Source of the DNA: Saprospiraceae bacterium
GTDB taxonomy: Bacteria; Bacteroidota; Bacteroidia; Chitinophagales; Saprospiraceae
Length of the DNA stretch: 64,000 nt
Direction: 5' to 3'
Assembly (NCBI GenBank): GCA_016714985.1
Contig: JADKBS010000001.1
Location: 453,001 to 517,000, forward strand
Part shown: in pieces, positions 26,534 to 34,572 of the stretch
How positions within the stretch are numbered: the stretch's first letter is position 1
Layout: each line of letters starts with the position of its first letter
The notes under the pieces: model-generated
Databases searched by the model: none
Seen by the model: only the letters and a program-made list of their open reading frames with translations
Told to the model about the DNA's origin: nothing
Made by a program: the position numbers and the translations under genes

Positions 26534-27286
26534 ATGAAGAAACTATACCTCATTTTTTGGCTGCCTACGGCAATATTTTTCACTGCCTGTGGCAATGGAA
26601 CAAAACCCAGCGATGGCTCAAAGGACATCGAAGCCTTTTACTACCCATTGAGCGATTTGCAGGACGGCAAGGTATATGAGTACGAGCCGCTTGGCGACGA
26701 GCATGACCCACCTGTTTATTGGTACTACAAATCCATGATACAGGACGGCAAAGGCTATCTGCTCGGCACATCTTACGGCCCCTCGTTCGCCCCTGACCAG
26801 TTCGTGCGGGAAGAACGGGTGGACAACGGCATGATGCTCGCTGATTTCCTCATTTACGAGACGGATGCCGAAGGCAAGAGCCAGCAGATTAGAGCGGACA
26901 TCGAGGCATCCAATGTGTTCCCCTTCAAGGCAAAACCGCTCGGCAGCGTGCTGCTCACTTCACTGCATTGGCGGCCCCTCGGCGATACTTCGAGCATCAC
27001 CCTGGTGCGCAACCGCCAGTACGACAGCGATACGACCTTCAGTTTTCAAGGAAAAAAATTAGATGCCATAAAATTCAACACCCGTGAACTCGTTGACCAA
27101 GAGGAGGTCGGACACCTCGAACTGGAATTTGGCGGCATGGAGGTTTACGGCAAAAACATGGGCCTCGTTTATTTTCGAAAAGACATCAGCGGTGAACGAC
27201 GCATTGAGTACCAACTGAAAGCGACGTACAGCATGAAGGAGTTTGAGGAAAAATTCAAGCAGAAGTTGCTGGAAGGAGGGAAGTGA
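26534..27286 (+). CDS. Lipoprotein of unknown function
   Basis: The start chosen is ATG 26534, which gives a lipoprotein signal with the lipobox TAC at Cys19 (MKKLYLIFWLPTAIFFTACG); the longer upstream frame is repeat-derived. 250 residues. Not recognised; segments such as AFYYPLSDLQDGKVYEYEPL and MGLVYFRKDISGERRIEYQL suggest a beta-rich envelope protein. It has no operon partner. Confidence 0.65.
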   Translation: MKKLYLIFWLPTAIFFTACGNGTKPSDGSKDIEAFYYPLSDLQDGKVYEYEPLGDEHDPPVYWYYKSMIQDGKGYLLGTSYGPSFAPDQFVREERVDNGMMLADFLIYETDAEGKSQQIRADIEASNVFPFKAKPLGSVLLTSLHWRPLGDTSSITLVRNRQYDSDTTFSFQGKKLDAIKFNTRELVDQEEVGHLELEFGGMEVYGKNMGLVYFRKDISGERRIEYQLKATYSMKEFEEKFKQKLLEGGK

Positions 27287-27350
27287 GTTATGGAGGTAGG
27301 CAGTGGGGACGTATGAATAAACCGCCAATCATTTTACAATCAGTTGTTCC

Positions 27351-29081
27351 ATGAAAAAGATACTCGTTCTGGTCGCTTTTGGACTGTTTTTATCGGTAAA
27401 AATGGCAGCACAGGTACAGCCACCAGATTTCCGATGCGTTCGTGGTGATACGTTGTACTGGACGCCAGCGGTGAACAGCTGCGGCCCTTTCGTGAGCTAT
27501 GAAATATGGGCCAGCCAAAGCCCAACGGGGCCGTTCGTATTGCAGGCAACCGTCCCCAACCAGTCACAGAACTTCTATCCATTCGTGAACCCAAGCGGTG
27601 AACTGTGGTATTTTTACCTCCTCAGCAACCACAACTGCCCCGGCCAAACGCCCATCCCTTCCGATACCCTCGACAACCGCCCGCCGCAGGTCTCGCCCAT
27701 TGAATCAGTAACAGTGGAAGGAGGGCAAACAGTGGTCAGTTGGTACCCAAGCCCTTCGCCTGAAGTATATGGCTATGTAATCTATCGACAGACCAGCATC
27801 GGCGTGGTGCCTGTTGACACCGTTTTCAATGGATTTGCTTTCACCGACCCAGATGCCGACCCGACTACAGAGCCGGTATCCTATTTTGTGAACGCTCTCG
27901 ACCCATGCGGCAATACGAGTATTTTCGATGCAAAGCACACGAGCATTTTCTTGGAGGGCGAGACCATCCCCTGCAACCAGTCGGTGCTGCTTAAATGGAA
28001 CCGCTACGAGGCATGGGGCAACCCCATTGCGGAGCAACAAGTGTGGCTGAGTCTCAATGGCGGTGCACTGGTAATGGTCGCTGACGCTGGCGGAACAGCT
28101 TCCAGTTTTGAAGTGGAAGACCTACAGGATGAGGCTACCTACTGCTTTGAGTTGAGGGCCGTGGAGGCGGTGACAGGCGTCGTCTCCAAGTCTAATCAAA
28201 TCTGCCTCACGGTGGACGTGGTGCAACCGCCGCTGGGCATGTTGCTGGAAAACGTGAGCGTCAACGATAGAAACGAGGCGGTGCTTACCTGGCAGTGGGA
28301 TCCCTTGGCCGAACTGACACAGTACCAAGTGTTGAGCAGTGGGCAAAATGCTGACTATCAACCTATTGCAACACAAGCCATAACGCCACCCCTCATGGCC
28401 AGCAACAGCTACACTGATTCCAACAGTGGAGCGGCAGATGGCAGGATTTTTTTCAAAATAGAAACTCGTGACGTGTGCGACTCGGTGCTGATGAGCAATT
28501 ACGGTAGCACCATCTACCTCACTGCGGAATCCATCACCGGTAACATCAACCAACTGAGATGGACAGCTTTCGACTTCGAAAATGCCAACGTCAATGCCTA
28601 TGCCATCCACAAGGTATCGGGTGGGGCTGATGCTGAAATTACCACCCAAGGCCCGACCAGCCTTGCTTACGACGACAGCTACGACCCGACCAACCTCAAT
28701 GATGCGCAGGCTTGTTACTATGTAGTTGCCAAGTTTGAAATCGAATCACAAACGGGTACAACCTTGCAACGGGAAAGCCTTTCCAACACTGCCTGCGTGG
28801 AACAATCGGCAAGGATTTATGTGCCCAACGCCTTTGTGCCGGAGGGCATCAATTCGGAGTTCAGGCCGCTCATCGTGCTCGGGGATATTTCCAGTTATGA
28901 GCTAAAGGTCTATGACCGCTACGGGCAGGAAGTGTTCCGTACCGATGACCCCAATGAAGGCTGGGACGGACGGAAGGACGGTCGGAACCTTGCGCAAGGT
29001 GTATATACCTACACCATTCAGCTCAAACAAGAAAATGGCAAGACGCAGGTGAAGAAAGGGCAATTAACATTAATAAGATAG
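27351..29081 (+). CDS. Secreted multi-domain protein with type B gliding-associated C-terminal domain
   Basis: A 576-residue protein with signal peptide (~1-21, MKKILVLVAFGLFLSVKMAA). The middle has repeated fibronectin-III-like units: VSPIESVTVEGGQTVVSWYP, IYRQTSIGVVPVDTV, LLKWNRYEAWG and LTWQWDPLAELTQYQVLSSG. The last ~85 residues are a type B sorting domain (IYVPNAFVPEGINSEFRP... YELKVYDRYGQEVFRTDDP... GWDGR), which lacks the usual NGDG. It is likely exported by the type IX system. Function is unknown; the Fn3 repeats suggest adhesion or scaffold. Confidence 0.85.
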   Translation: MKKILVLVAFGLFLSVKMAAQVQPPDFRCVRGDTLYWTPAVNSCGPFVSYEIWASQSPTGPFVLQATVPNQSQNFYPFVNPSGELWYFYLLSNHNCPGQTPIPSDTLDNRPPQVSPIESVTVEGGQTVVSWYPSPSPEVYGYVIYRQTSIGVVPVDTVFNGFAFTDPDADPTTEPVSYFVNALDPCGNTSIFDAKHTSIFLEGETIPCNQSVLLKWNRYEAWGNPIAEQQVWLSLNGGALVMVADAGGTASSFEVEDLQDEATYCFELRAVEAVTGVVSKSNQICLTVDVVQPPLGMLLENVSVNDRNEAVLTWQWDPLAELTQYQVLSSGQNADYQPIATQAITPPLMASNSYTDSNSGAADGRIFFKIETRDVCDSVLMSNYGSTIYLTAESITGNINQLRWTAFDFENANVNAYAIHKVSGGADAEITTQGPTSLAYDDSYDPTNLNDAQACYYVVAKFEIESQTGTTLQRESLSNTACVEQSARIYVPNAFVPEGINSEFRPLIVLGDISSYELKVYDRYGQEVFRTDDPNEGWDGRKDGRNLAQGVYTYTIQLKQENGKTQVKKGQLTLIR

Positions 29082-29221
29082 ATTTGGAGCTATTTTTGTC
29101 AAGAATTTATAAATCAAGCCCTCTTTGGTCAGCCTTAAAAACTTTTTCTCTTCGTGCAAAAGAGAACCTTCCCGCTTAACAACCTTGTATGAGTGGCCGA
29201 TAACCTTTCAACAATACGTAC

Positions 29222-30355
29222 ATGAGAGCCAAAACATTTGCTGCAAAATCAGCTGAGGGCGTAGCACAAGAACTCAGTCTGCTCGAGGAGGAGGGCTTTT
29301 TGCCCAACCTTGCCATAGTGTTCTGTTCCGTCAATTTTGATATTGAAAAAGTAGCTGCCATTTTCGACAGCGCTGGCATTGATGTGGCTGGCGCTTCCAC
29401 GGCTGGGGAAATCGTGAACGATGGTGTTTTCGATGGCATCGTCACGGGGCTGTTGATGGAAATCAGCCCGGATTTTTATTCGGTTTATGCTGAAGAATAC
29501 GAAGGCGACAACCCTTTCAGCGCCTGCAAAAAGGTAGGAGCATTGGCAACTGCCCGCTTTGAGCACCCGTCCATCATGGCCATGTCCGGCGGAGTCACGA
29601 TAGATGCTGAGCAGATCGTTTATGGCCTCAAAGCTGGGCTGAATGGTGATGCCCCTATTTTCGGTGGACTAGCCGCCGATGACCTCCAGCTCACACAGAC
29701 TTTTTCGTTCACGAGACATGGTGCTACGTCGAATGGCATCGCCATTCTCGCCTTCGACAATGATAAAGTGGAATTGAAAGGGCTTGCCACCAGCGGGTGG
29801 GAAGGCGTGGGCATGGAGAACACCATTACGCACGCCGATGGCAACATCGTATATACCATCAACAACGAGCCAGCGGTTAACGCCTTTGTCAAATATTTTG
29901 GCTATTTCGATAACAACAGCGACAATGAAGTGAGCGACATCAGCGCACAGTACCCGCTTCAAATCATACGGGAAGACGGGTCGGCTGTGCTCCGGTCCCC
30001 TTTGATGAGCCTAAAGGAAAACGGGGCCTTGGTGCTGGCCGGCGGGGTCAGGAACGGCGACAAGTTCCGCTTCTCCATCGCACCAGGCTTCGAGGTCATA
30101 GACCAGACGATAGGGGAGTTTGGTGACTGGAAGCAATATGCCGAAGATGCCGATGCCCTCGTGCTGTTTTCCTGTAAAGGACGCCACGCAGCACTTGGCC
30201 CCATGATTGAGGACGAGGTGAAGGGCATTTATGATTTTTGGAAAAAACCCATGATAGGCTTTTTCACTTATGGCGAAATAGGCCCAACCAAGAACGGCGT
30301 GTGCGAGTTTCACAATGAGACCTGCTCACTGGTCGTCATAAAGGAGCGCAAATAG
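29222..30355 (+). CDS. FIST domain sensory protein
   Basis: A 377-residue protein with FIST_N (~20-215: ASTAGEIVNDGVFDGIVTGLL, GGLAADDLQLTQTF) and FIST_C (~225-365: RSPLMSLKENGALVLAGGVR, RFSIAPG, ALVLFSCKGRHAALG). FIST domains bind small ligands, probably amino acids, and usually work with signalling proteins. No signal peptide is seen, so cytoplasmic. The histidine kinase gene starts 37 bases downstream on the same strand, suggesting a sensor-kinase pair. Confidence 0.88.
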   Translation: MRAKTFAAKSAEGVAQELSLLEEEGFLPNLAIVFCSVNFDIEKVAAIFDSAGIDVAGASTAGEIVNDGVFDGIVTGLLMEISPDFYSVYAEEYEGDNPFSACKKVGALATARFEHPSIMAMSGGVTIDAEQIVYGLKAGLNGDAPIFGGLAADDLQLTQTFSFTRHGATSNGIAILAFDNDKVELKGLATSGWEGVGMENTITHADGNIVYTINNEPAVNAFVKYFGYFDNNSDNEVSDISAQYPLQIIREDGSAVLRSPLMSLKENGALVLAGGVRNGDKFRFSIAPGFEVIDQTIGEFGDWKQYAEDADALVLFSCKGRHAALGPMIEDEVKGIYDFWKKPMIGFFTYGEIGPTKNGVCEFHNETCSLVVIKERK

Positions 30356-30392
30356 TTGCTGCTAAAGTTAAACAAAACAAAACGAACAACCT

Positions 30393-31379
30393 ATGCAAAA
30401 CACCAATGATGACTACCTTAAGTTTATCCTATCGTTGTCCATTACGGAAGATGAGAAGGCTGAATTGCAAAACTATGCGGCCAAGTTCAACAAGGAAGTA
30501 CAAAGGATTGACTTCCAGATCAAGCGCACCCTAAAGGACAAGTCCATCATCATCAACTTGCTCAACCAGACCATCGAAGAGCTGCAGCTCCGCCAAAAAG
30601 AAATAGAAAATACCAACAAAGAACTACAGCACCAAAAGCAACTCGTGGAAGAGCAGTCTGCCCAACTCTCACAGCAGCTCCAAATGCTCGAAAAATCCTA
30701 CGCAGAACTGGAGCAGTTCTCTTACATCGCCTCACACGACCTGAAAAGCCCCCTGCGCACTATCGCAAGCTATGCCGGACTGCTCAAGCGGCGCTACACC
30801 GGCCAATTGGATCATGATGCCATTGAGTTCATTGATTATATCGTGAAGGGGGCCAGCCACATGAACGAAATCATCCGTGACCTGCTGGAGTATGCGGGGT
30901 TGAGCAAGGAAGGCAACATTGAAGTAGTGGACTTCAACGAGATAACTCAGATCGTGGTGCAGAACCTTGCGGCAGAAATCAAGGAAAGCCAAGCGCAAAT
31001 CATCATTCCCGAGCTGCCCACGCTACAAGCCCATCGGACAGGTATTATGCAGCTGCTCCAAAACCTGATGGGCAATGGCATCAAGTTTAGGGGGGGCCAG
31101 CAACCTGTCATTGAACTATCGGCGCAAGAGCAGCTCAGGTTTTGGCAGTTCACCGTCACCGACAATGGCCTCGGCCTCGACGAGAGCTTCCAACAAAAAG
31201 CTTTCCTCCCGTTTCAGCGCATCAGCCACCTCGACCGACCCGGCACGGGCATGGGGCTTGCCATTTGCAAGAAAATAGCCAAGCTGCACAAAGGCGATAT
31301 TTGGTACAAGTCCGAAATGGGAAAAGGCACCAGTTTTCACTTTACCGTATCCAAACTTCTTAACGAAAACCAAGCCTGA
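30393..31379 (+). CDS. Cytoplasmic sensor histidine kinase
   Basis: A 328-residue protein. An N-terminal coiled coil (~45-110, ELQNYAAKFNKEVQRIDFQI and INLLNQTIEELQLRQKE) precedes the HisKA domain with His115 in YIASHDLKSPLRTIA, then HATPase_c (~215-325): N-box QLLQNLMGNGIKFRG, G1 VTDNGLGLD, G2 PGTGMGLAI. No transmembrane segment or PAS domain is visible; input probably comes from the upstream FIST protein. No response regulator lies adjacent. It would autophosphorylate and pass the phosphate to an unlinked regulator. Confidence 0.9.
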   Translation: MQNTNDDYLKFILSLSITEDEKAELQNYAAKFNKEVQRIDFQIKRTLKDKSIIINLLNQTIEELQLRQKEIENTNKELQHQKQLVEEQSAQLSQQLQMLEKSYAELEQFSYIASHDLKSPLRTIASYAGLLKRRYTGQLDHDAIEFIDYIVKGASHMNEIIRDLLEYAGLSKEGNIEVVDFNEITQIVVQNLAAEIKESQAQIIIPELPTLQAHRTGIMQLLQNLMGNGIKFRGGQQPVIELSAQEQLRFWQFTVTDNGLGLDESFQQKAFLPFQRISHLDRPGTGMGLAICKKIAKLHKGDIWYKSEMGKGTSFHFTVSKLLNENQA

Positions 31380-31413
31380 GCAACCCTCCCAAAAAAATAG
31401 CACTGCGCATTAG

Positions 31414-31445
31414 TTGCTTTGGTTTAAAAAAAGTACTTACATTTG
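31414..31445 (+). promoter_or_regulatory. Promoter upstream of tRNA-Cys
   Basis: TTG (31414-31416), a 21-base spacer and TACATTTG (31438-31445) precede the tRNA by about 110 bases. Confidence 0.55.
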
Positions 31446-31555
31446 CGTCCGCTTTAAAAGAAAGCCCGTCAAGCAATATCAGTTTGACAAAAAACAAAGG
31501 TGATGAAACCTTACTGCCACACAAGGCGTTAGAGAATTTCTGAAACTTTGAAAAC

Positions 31556-31626
31556 GGTCGGTTGGCCGAGTGGTTAGGCACAGCTCTGCAAAAGCTGCTA
31601 CAGCGGTTCGAATCCGCTATCGACCT
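31556..31626 (+). tRNA. tRNA-Cys (GCA)
   Basis: A full cloverleaf. The acceptor stem GGTCGGT pairs with ATCGACC (one G-T pair) and the discriminator is T, as expected for Cys. The anticodon stem CAGCT/AGCTG encloses the loop CTGCAAA with anticodon GCA; the T arm is AGCGG-TTCGAAT-CCGCT. The CCA end is not encoded. Confidence 0.95.
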
Positions 31627-31640
31627 CGTAAAATGTAGCA

Positions 31641-31679
31641 AAGGCGTATGACTCTTGAATGAGTCATACGCCTTTTTTT
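31641..31679 (+). terminator. Rho-independent terminator after tRNA-Cys
   Basis: A perfect 14-bp stem (AAGGCGTATGACTC, loop TTGAAT, complement at 31661-31674) ends in seven T residues. The gatB stop at 31684 is convergent, so the same stem could serve both sides. Confidence 0.88.
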
Positions 31680-31683
31680 ATTG

Positions 31684-33141
31684 TCACCCCACCAACTTCC
31701 TCACCACCACCTCATTCGCTCCCTTTGGCTCGGCCTTGCCCTTCGAGGCCCGCATCACCTCGCCCATGAAAAAGCCGATTAGCCCCTTCTTGCCCTTGCG
31801 GTATTCCGCCACTTTGTCGGGGTTGGCGGCTAGCACCTCGTCCACGATTTTTTCGAGGAAATCCGAGTCCGAGCTTTGCAGCAGGTTCAGCTTTTGCGCC
31901 AGCTCCAGTGGCGGCGTATGGGGCGACTTCACCAGTTCGGGGAAAATGCGCTGGTTGGCGATGGAGGCGCTCACTTGCCCCGTCTCGATGAGTTGGAGGT
32001 AGTCAGCCAGCCGCTCCGGTGACACGGGGAAATCCACAATCTCGCTATTGGCCTCCGACAGCCACGGACTTATTTTATTGATAAATAGGTTGGCCACCGA
32101 CTTGCCCGAAACACCTTGTGAAGCGCATACTTTTGCCGTTTTTTCAAAAAACAGGGCCGTCTCCCGCTCTTGCGTCAGCAACTTGGCATCGTATTCCGAT
32201 AGGCCGAACTCGTTGACGAATTTATCGTGCATCGCTTTCGGCAAAACGGGCAATTGCGCCAGCACCTCGTCCACCCACTGCTGCGTGAACACCACGGGCG
32301 GCAGGTCGGGGTCGGGAAAGTAGCGGTAATCGTGGGCGCTCTCCTTGTCCCGCATGGGCGAGGTGGTGCCCGTCGCCGGGTTGAAGTTGAGGGTGGAGCG
32401 TGTGATGGCCTCGCTGTTTTCAATCAAGTCCACCTGCCGTTTCACCTCAAACTCAATGGCCTGCCTTGCAAAGCGCATCGAGTTCATGTTCTTGATTTCG
32501 CAGCGTTCCCCGAAGCCTGTGTCGCCTTTTTTTCGGACGGAAACGTTCACGTCGCAGCGCATGGAGCCTTCCTGCATATTGCCGTCGCTGATGCCGAGGT
32601 AGCGGGCCAATTGGCGCATGGCGGTCATGAAGGCGTCCACCTCCTCGCCGCTGTGCAGGTCGGGTTCTGTCACGATTTCGAGCAGGGGCACGCCCGCCCG
32701 GTTCAGGTCAATCATCGAATGACTGGGGCTGAGGTCGTGGATGCTCTTTCCGGCGTCCTCCTCCATGTGGATATGGTGGAGGCGCACGGTTTTCCGATAA
32801 CCTTCCATTTGCAGTTCCAAGGAGCCGCCAACGCATACGGGCAAGCGGTCTTGCGTGATCTGGTAGCCCTTGGGCAAATCGGTGTAGAAATAGTTCTTCC
32901 GGTCGAAGCAATTGCGCAGGTTGATGCGGCTGCCGAGCGCCAGGCCGAGCCGCACGGCGTACTCCACCTGTTTTTTGTTCAGGCGTGGCAGCGTACCGGG
33001 GTGCCCCAGCGAAATGGCGCTCACTTGCGTGTTCGGTTCGCCGCCAAAGCTGGCATCGTCGGCACAGAACGCCTTGCTCTGCGTGGCCAATTGCAGGTGT
33101 ATCTCGAGGCCGATGACGGGTTCGTATGCGTCGTATTTCAT
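31684..33141 (-). CDS. gatB: Aspartyl/glutamyl-tRNA amidotransferase subunit B
   Basis: The start chosen is ATG 33141 (MKYDAYEPVIGLEIHLQL); upstream in-frame codons have no family match. 485 residues. Features: the kinase-like cradle with GLEIHLQLATQSKAFC, DLPKGYQITQD, HMEEDAGKS, NRAGVPLLEIVTEPDL and CDVNVSVR, followed by helical and YqeY-like C-terminal domains (RKGKKGLIGFFMGEVM). It phosphorylates Glu-tRNA-Gln or Asp-tRNA-Asn and accepts ammonia from GatA (17511). Convergent with the tRNA. Confidence 0.95.
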   Translation of the reverse strand: MKYDAYEPVIGLEIHLQLATQSKAFCADDASFGGEPNTQVSAISLGHPGTLPRLNKKQVEYAVRLGLALGSRINLRNCFDRKNYFYTDLPKGYQITQDRLPVCVGGSLELQMEGYRKTVRLHHIHMEEDAGKSIHDLSPSHSMIDLNRAGVPLLEIVTEPDLHSGEEVDAFMTAMRQLARYLGISDGNMQEGSMRCDVNVSVRKKGDTGFGERCEIKNMNSMRFARQAIEFEVKRQVDLIENSEAITRSTLNFNPATGTTSPMRDKESAHDYRYFPDPDLPPVVFTQQWVDEVLAQLPVLPKAMHDKFVNEFGLSEYDAKLLTQERETALFFEKTAKVCASQGVSGKSVANLFINKISPWLSEANSEIVDFPVSPERLADYLQLIETGQVSASIANQRIFPELVKSPHTPPLELAQKLNLLQSSDSDFLEKIVDEVLAANPDKVAEYRKGKKGLIGFFMGEVMRASKGKAEPKGANEVVVRKLVG

Positions 33142-33225
33142 AGATGGAAAAATATACCTGCTTAGTAAAGGGAGGGAGGAGCGAGAGGAAAGATAGAATT
33201 TGCGCTCTGCTACTCCCATATTTGG

Positions 33226-33267
33226 CAACGATTAAAAAACAATTTTAGGAAGTTGTTTTTAATCGTT
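33226..33267. repeat. 15-bp hairpin
   Basis: AACGATTAAAAAACAA (33227-33242) pairs with 33253-33267 with one bulge. The following GCTGTTTTGGGGTGAAAATC resembles arms of the double-hairpin elements. Confidence 0.5.
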
Positions 33268-33340
33268 ACTAAAGGCTGTTTTGGGGTGAAAATCTTCAAT
33301 TGTTACCTATAGCATCCATGCCAGATAGTTATAGATGAAC

Positions 33341-33476
33341 GCATTTAAAGTTGATAGCAGGCCCTTTCGAGAGGAGGGGTTATCAAACCCCGGTGTCCTG
33401 GAACGCTGGGGTTTGATAACCCCTCCTCTCGAAAGGGCCTGCTGAATTGTCCAACCCAAGCATCAATTTTAAATGC
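33341..33476. repeat. Long palindromic element, copy 1
   Basis: Outer arms GCATTTAAAGTTGAT (33341-33355) and its near complement (33462-33476) enclose an 88-base palindrome (33356-33443). Its core CGAGAGGAGGGGTTATCAAA is shared with the 63120 copy, and each arm holds a smaller hairpin, GGGGTTATCAAACCCC. Flank sequences differ between copies but still pair within each. Confidence 0.8.
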
Positions 33477-33545
33477 GACTATCTATAATGGGAAACAAGG
33501 AATTGGAAACGGAAGAGGTGATGCAAGGTTTTGATATTGAATATT

Positions 33546-34063
33546 TTATTTACAGGTATTTTCGTATGTCGGACAAGCGGTGCACCTGCCACCATAGCCA
33601 TCGTGTTGGGTAGAGAACCTGCAATCGCTGCAATCCAAATTCCAGTTATTGCCACTATCGTATAGATAGCAGCAGGCCCAACCTGATATTTTCCTTTCAG
33701 TGCCATCGGTGCTGATGGCTGTGAAAAAATATTTGAATTTTCCATTGAATAAATACTCAGGAGCCCCACTCCTGGATTATTGGGCTGAAAGCTATCAGCA
33801 GCAAAGAGAAGTGCCCCAGTTTTTCCACTGGTGATTCTAAAATCTTTGAATTCAACGATGTTGCTGTCGCCATAAAGGAAGAAAACGTCGTTGATGCCGT
33901 CGAAGTTTGGAGTGAAGATATTGGGCACATAGACCCGTCCATTGCCTACTTCAAAACTGTCTGGCCCTTTCGGGCAACAGGCATCTCTGTCATCCTTGTC
34001 ACAAGAAATGGCCAAAATGGTGAGTACTGCAATTAGCAGATGGATTTTGAATAAAGAGTGCAT
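33546..34063 (-). pseudogene. Small lipoprotein with gliding-associated C-terminal domain, frameshifted
   Basis: The start is ATG 34063; the signal ends in a lipobox (ILAISC). The reading frame holds VYVPNIFTPNFDGINDVFFL, typical of type B gliding C-terminal domains, but leaves it near 33770 in a run of four C (G on the coding strand). One extra base there restores GAPEYLFNGKFKYFFTAIST and then a cysteine-rich end (CRFSTQHDGYGGRCTACPTY) to the stop at 33546. Without it, an unrelated tail runs to 33479. Probably one ~172-residue lipoprotein; the indel may be a sequencing error. Confidence 0.7.
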
Positions 34064-34572
34064 AACCGAATTGGTTTGGTGAAAATTGGCTTGGCGTTTT
34101 CGGGTTCGTGGAAATGTGTTCAAACCAGTGAAACACATGACTTGGATTTTTTACAAAGATAGAAAAGGGAAGCGATGGTGGGAGATTCCTTTAAGGCTGG
34201 TAAAGAGAATACCATTATTAAGTAGATTTACGATTTTAGATTTACGACTTACCCTGTCTTCCGACAGGCAGGGATTGGGCAATTGCTTGAATTTCAATTG
34301 ATTGCATCAAAATAAAAATCTAAACTAATTTCGTTGACCTACTTATTGAACAGGATTTTAGAATTCAAAGAGACAAAAACCATTTGCGCTTTACCAAGAA
34401 CACGGGCTTGGGATATTCTTTTCCAGGCCACCCTCCGATAACGGGTTTACCTATTGGGAATTGGTAGAGCAAGGTATCAAAATGGGGAAATAGTCAAGAA
34501 ATTAGCTTTCAAAGAAAAACGCACATTCGGGTATCGCCATTATTCGTGCACAGACTGCGAAAAAAATTAGGG
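34064..34572. other. Intergenic region with heptamer units and no clear gene
   Basis: Contains AGATTTACGATTTTAGATTT repeats (~34227-34247) and a CCTGTCTTCCGACAGG palindrome (34251-34266). A short frame near 34380-34470 (LRFTKNTGLGYSFPGHPPIT) could be a gene remnant. No convincing coding region was found. Confidence 0.4.

Noticed and set aside
32227..33165. A 312-codon plus-strand frame opposite gatB
   Set aside because: Shadow frame with His/Val-rich random sequence; gatB motifs are complete on the other strand.
33356..33443. The long palindrome as an ordinary Rho-independent terminator
   Set aside because: Far longer than a terminator stem, no T tract at either end, and its core is shared with another site, so a repeat family fits better.
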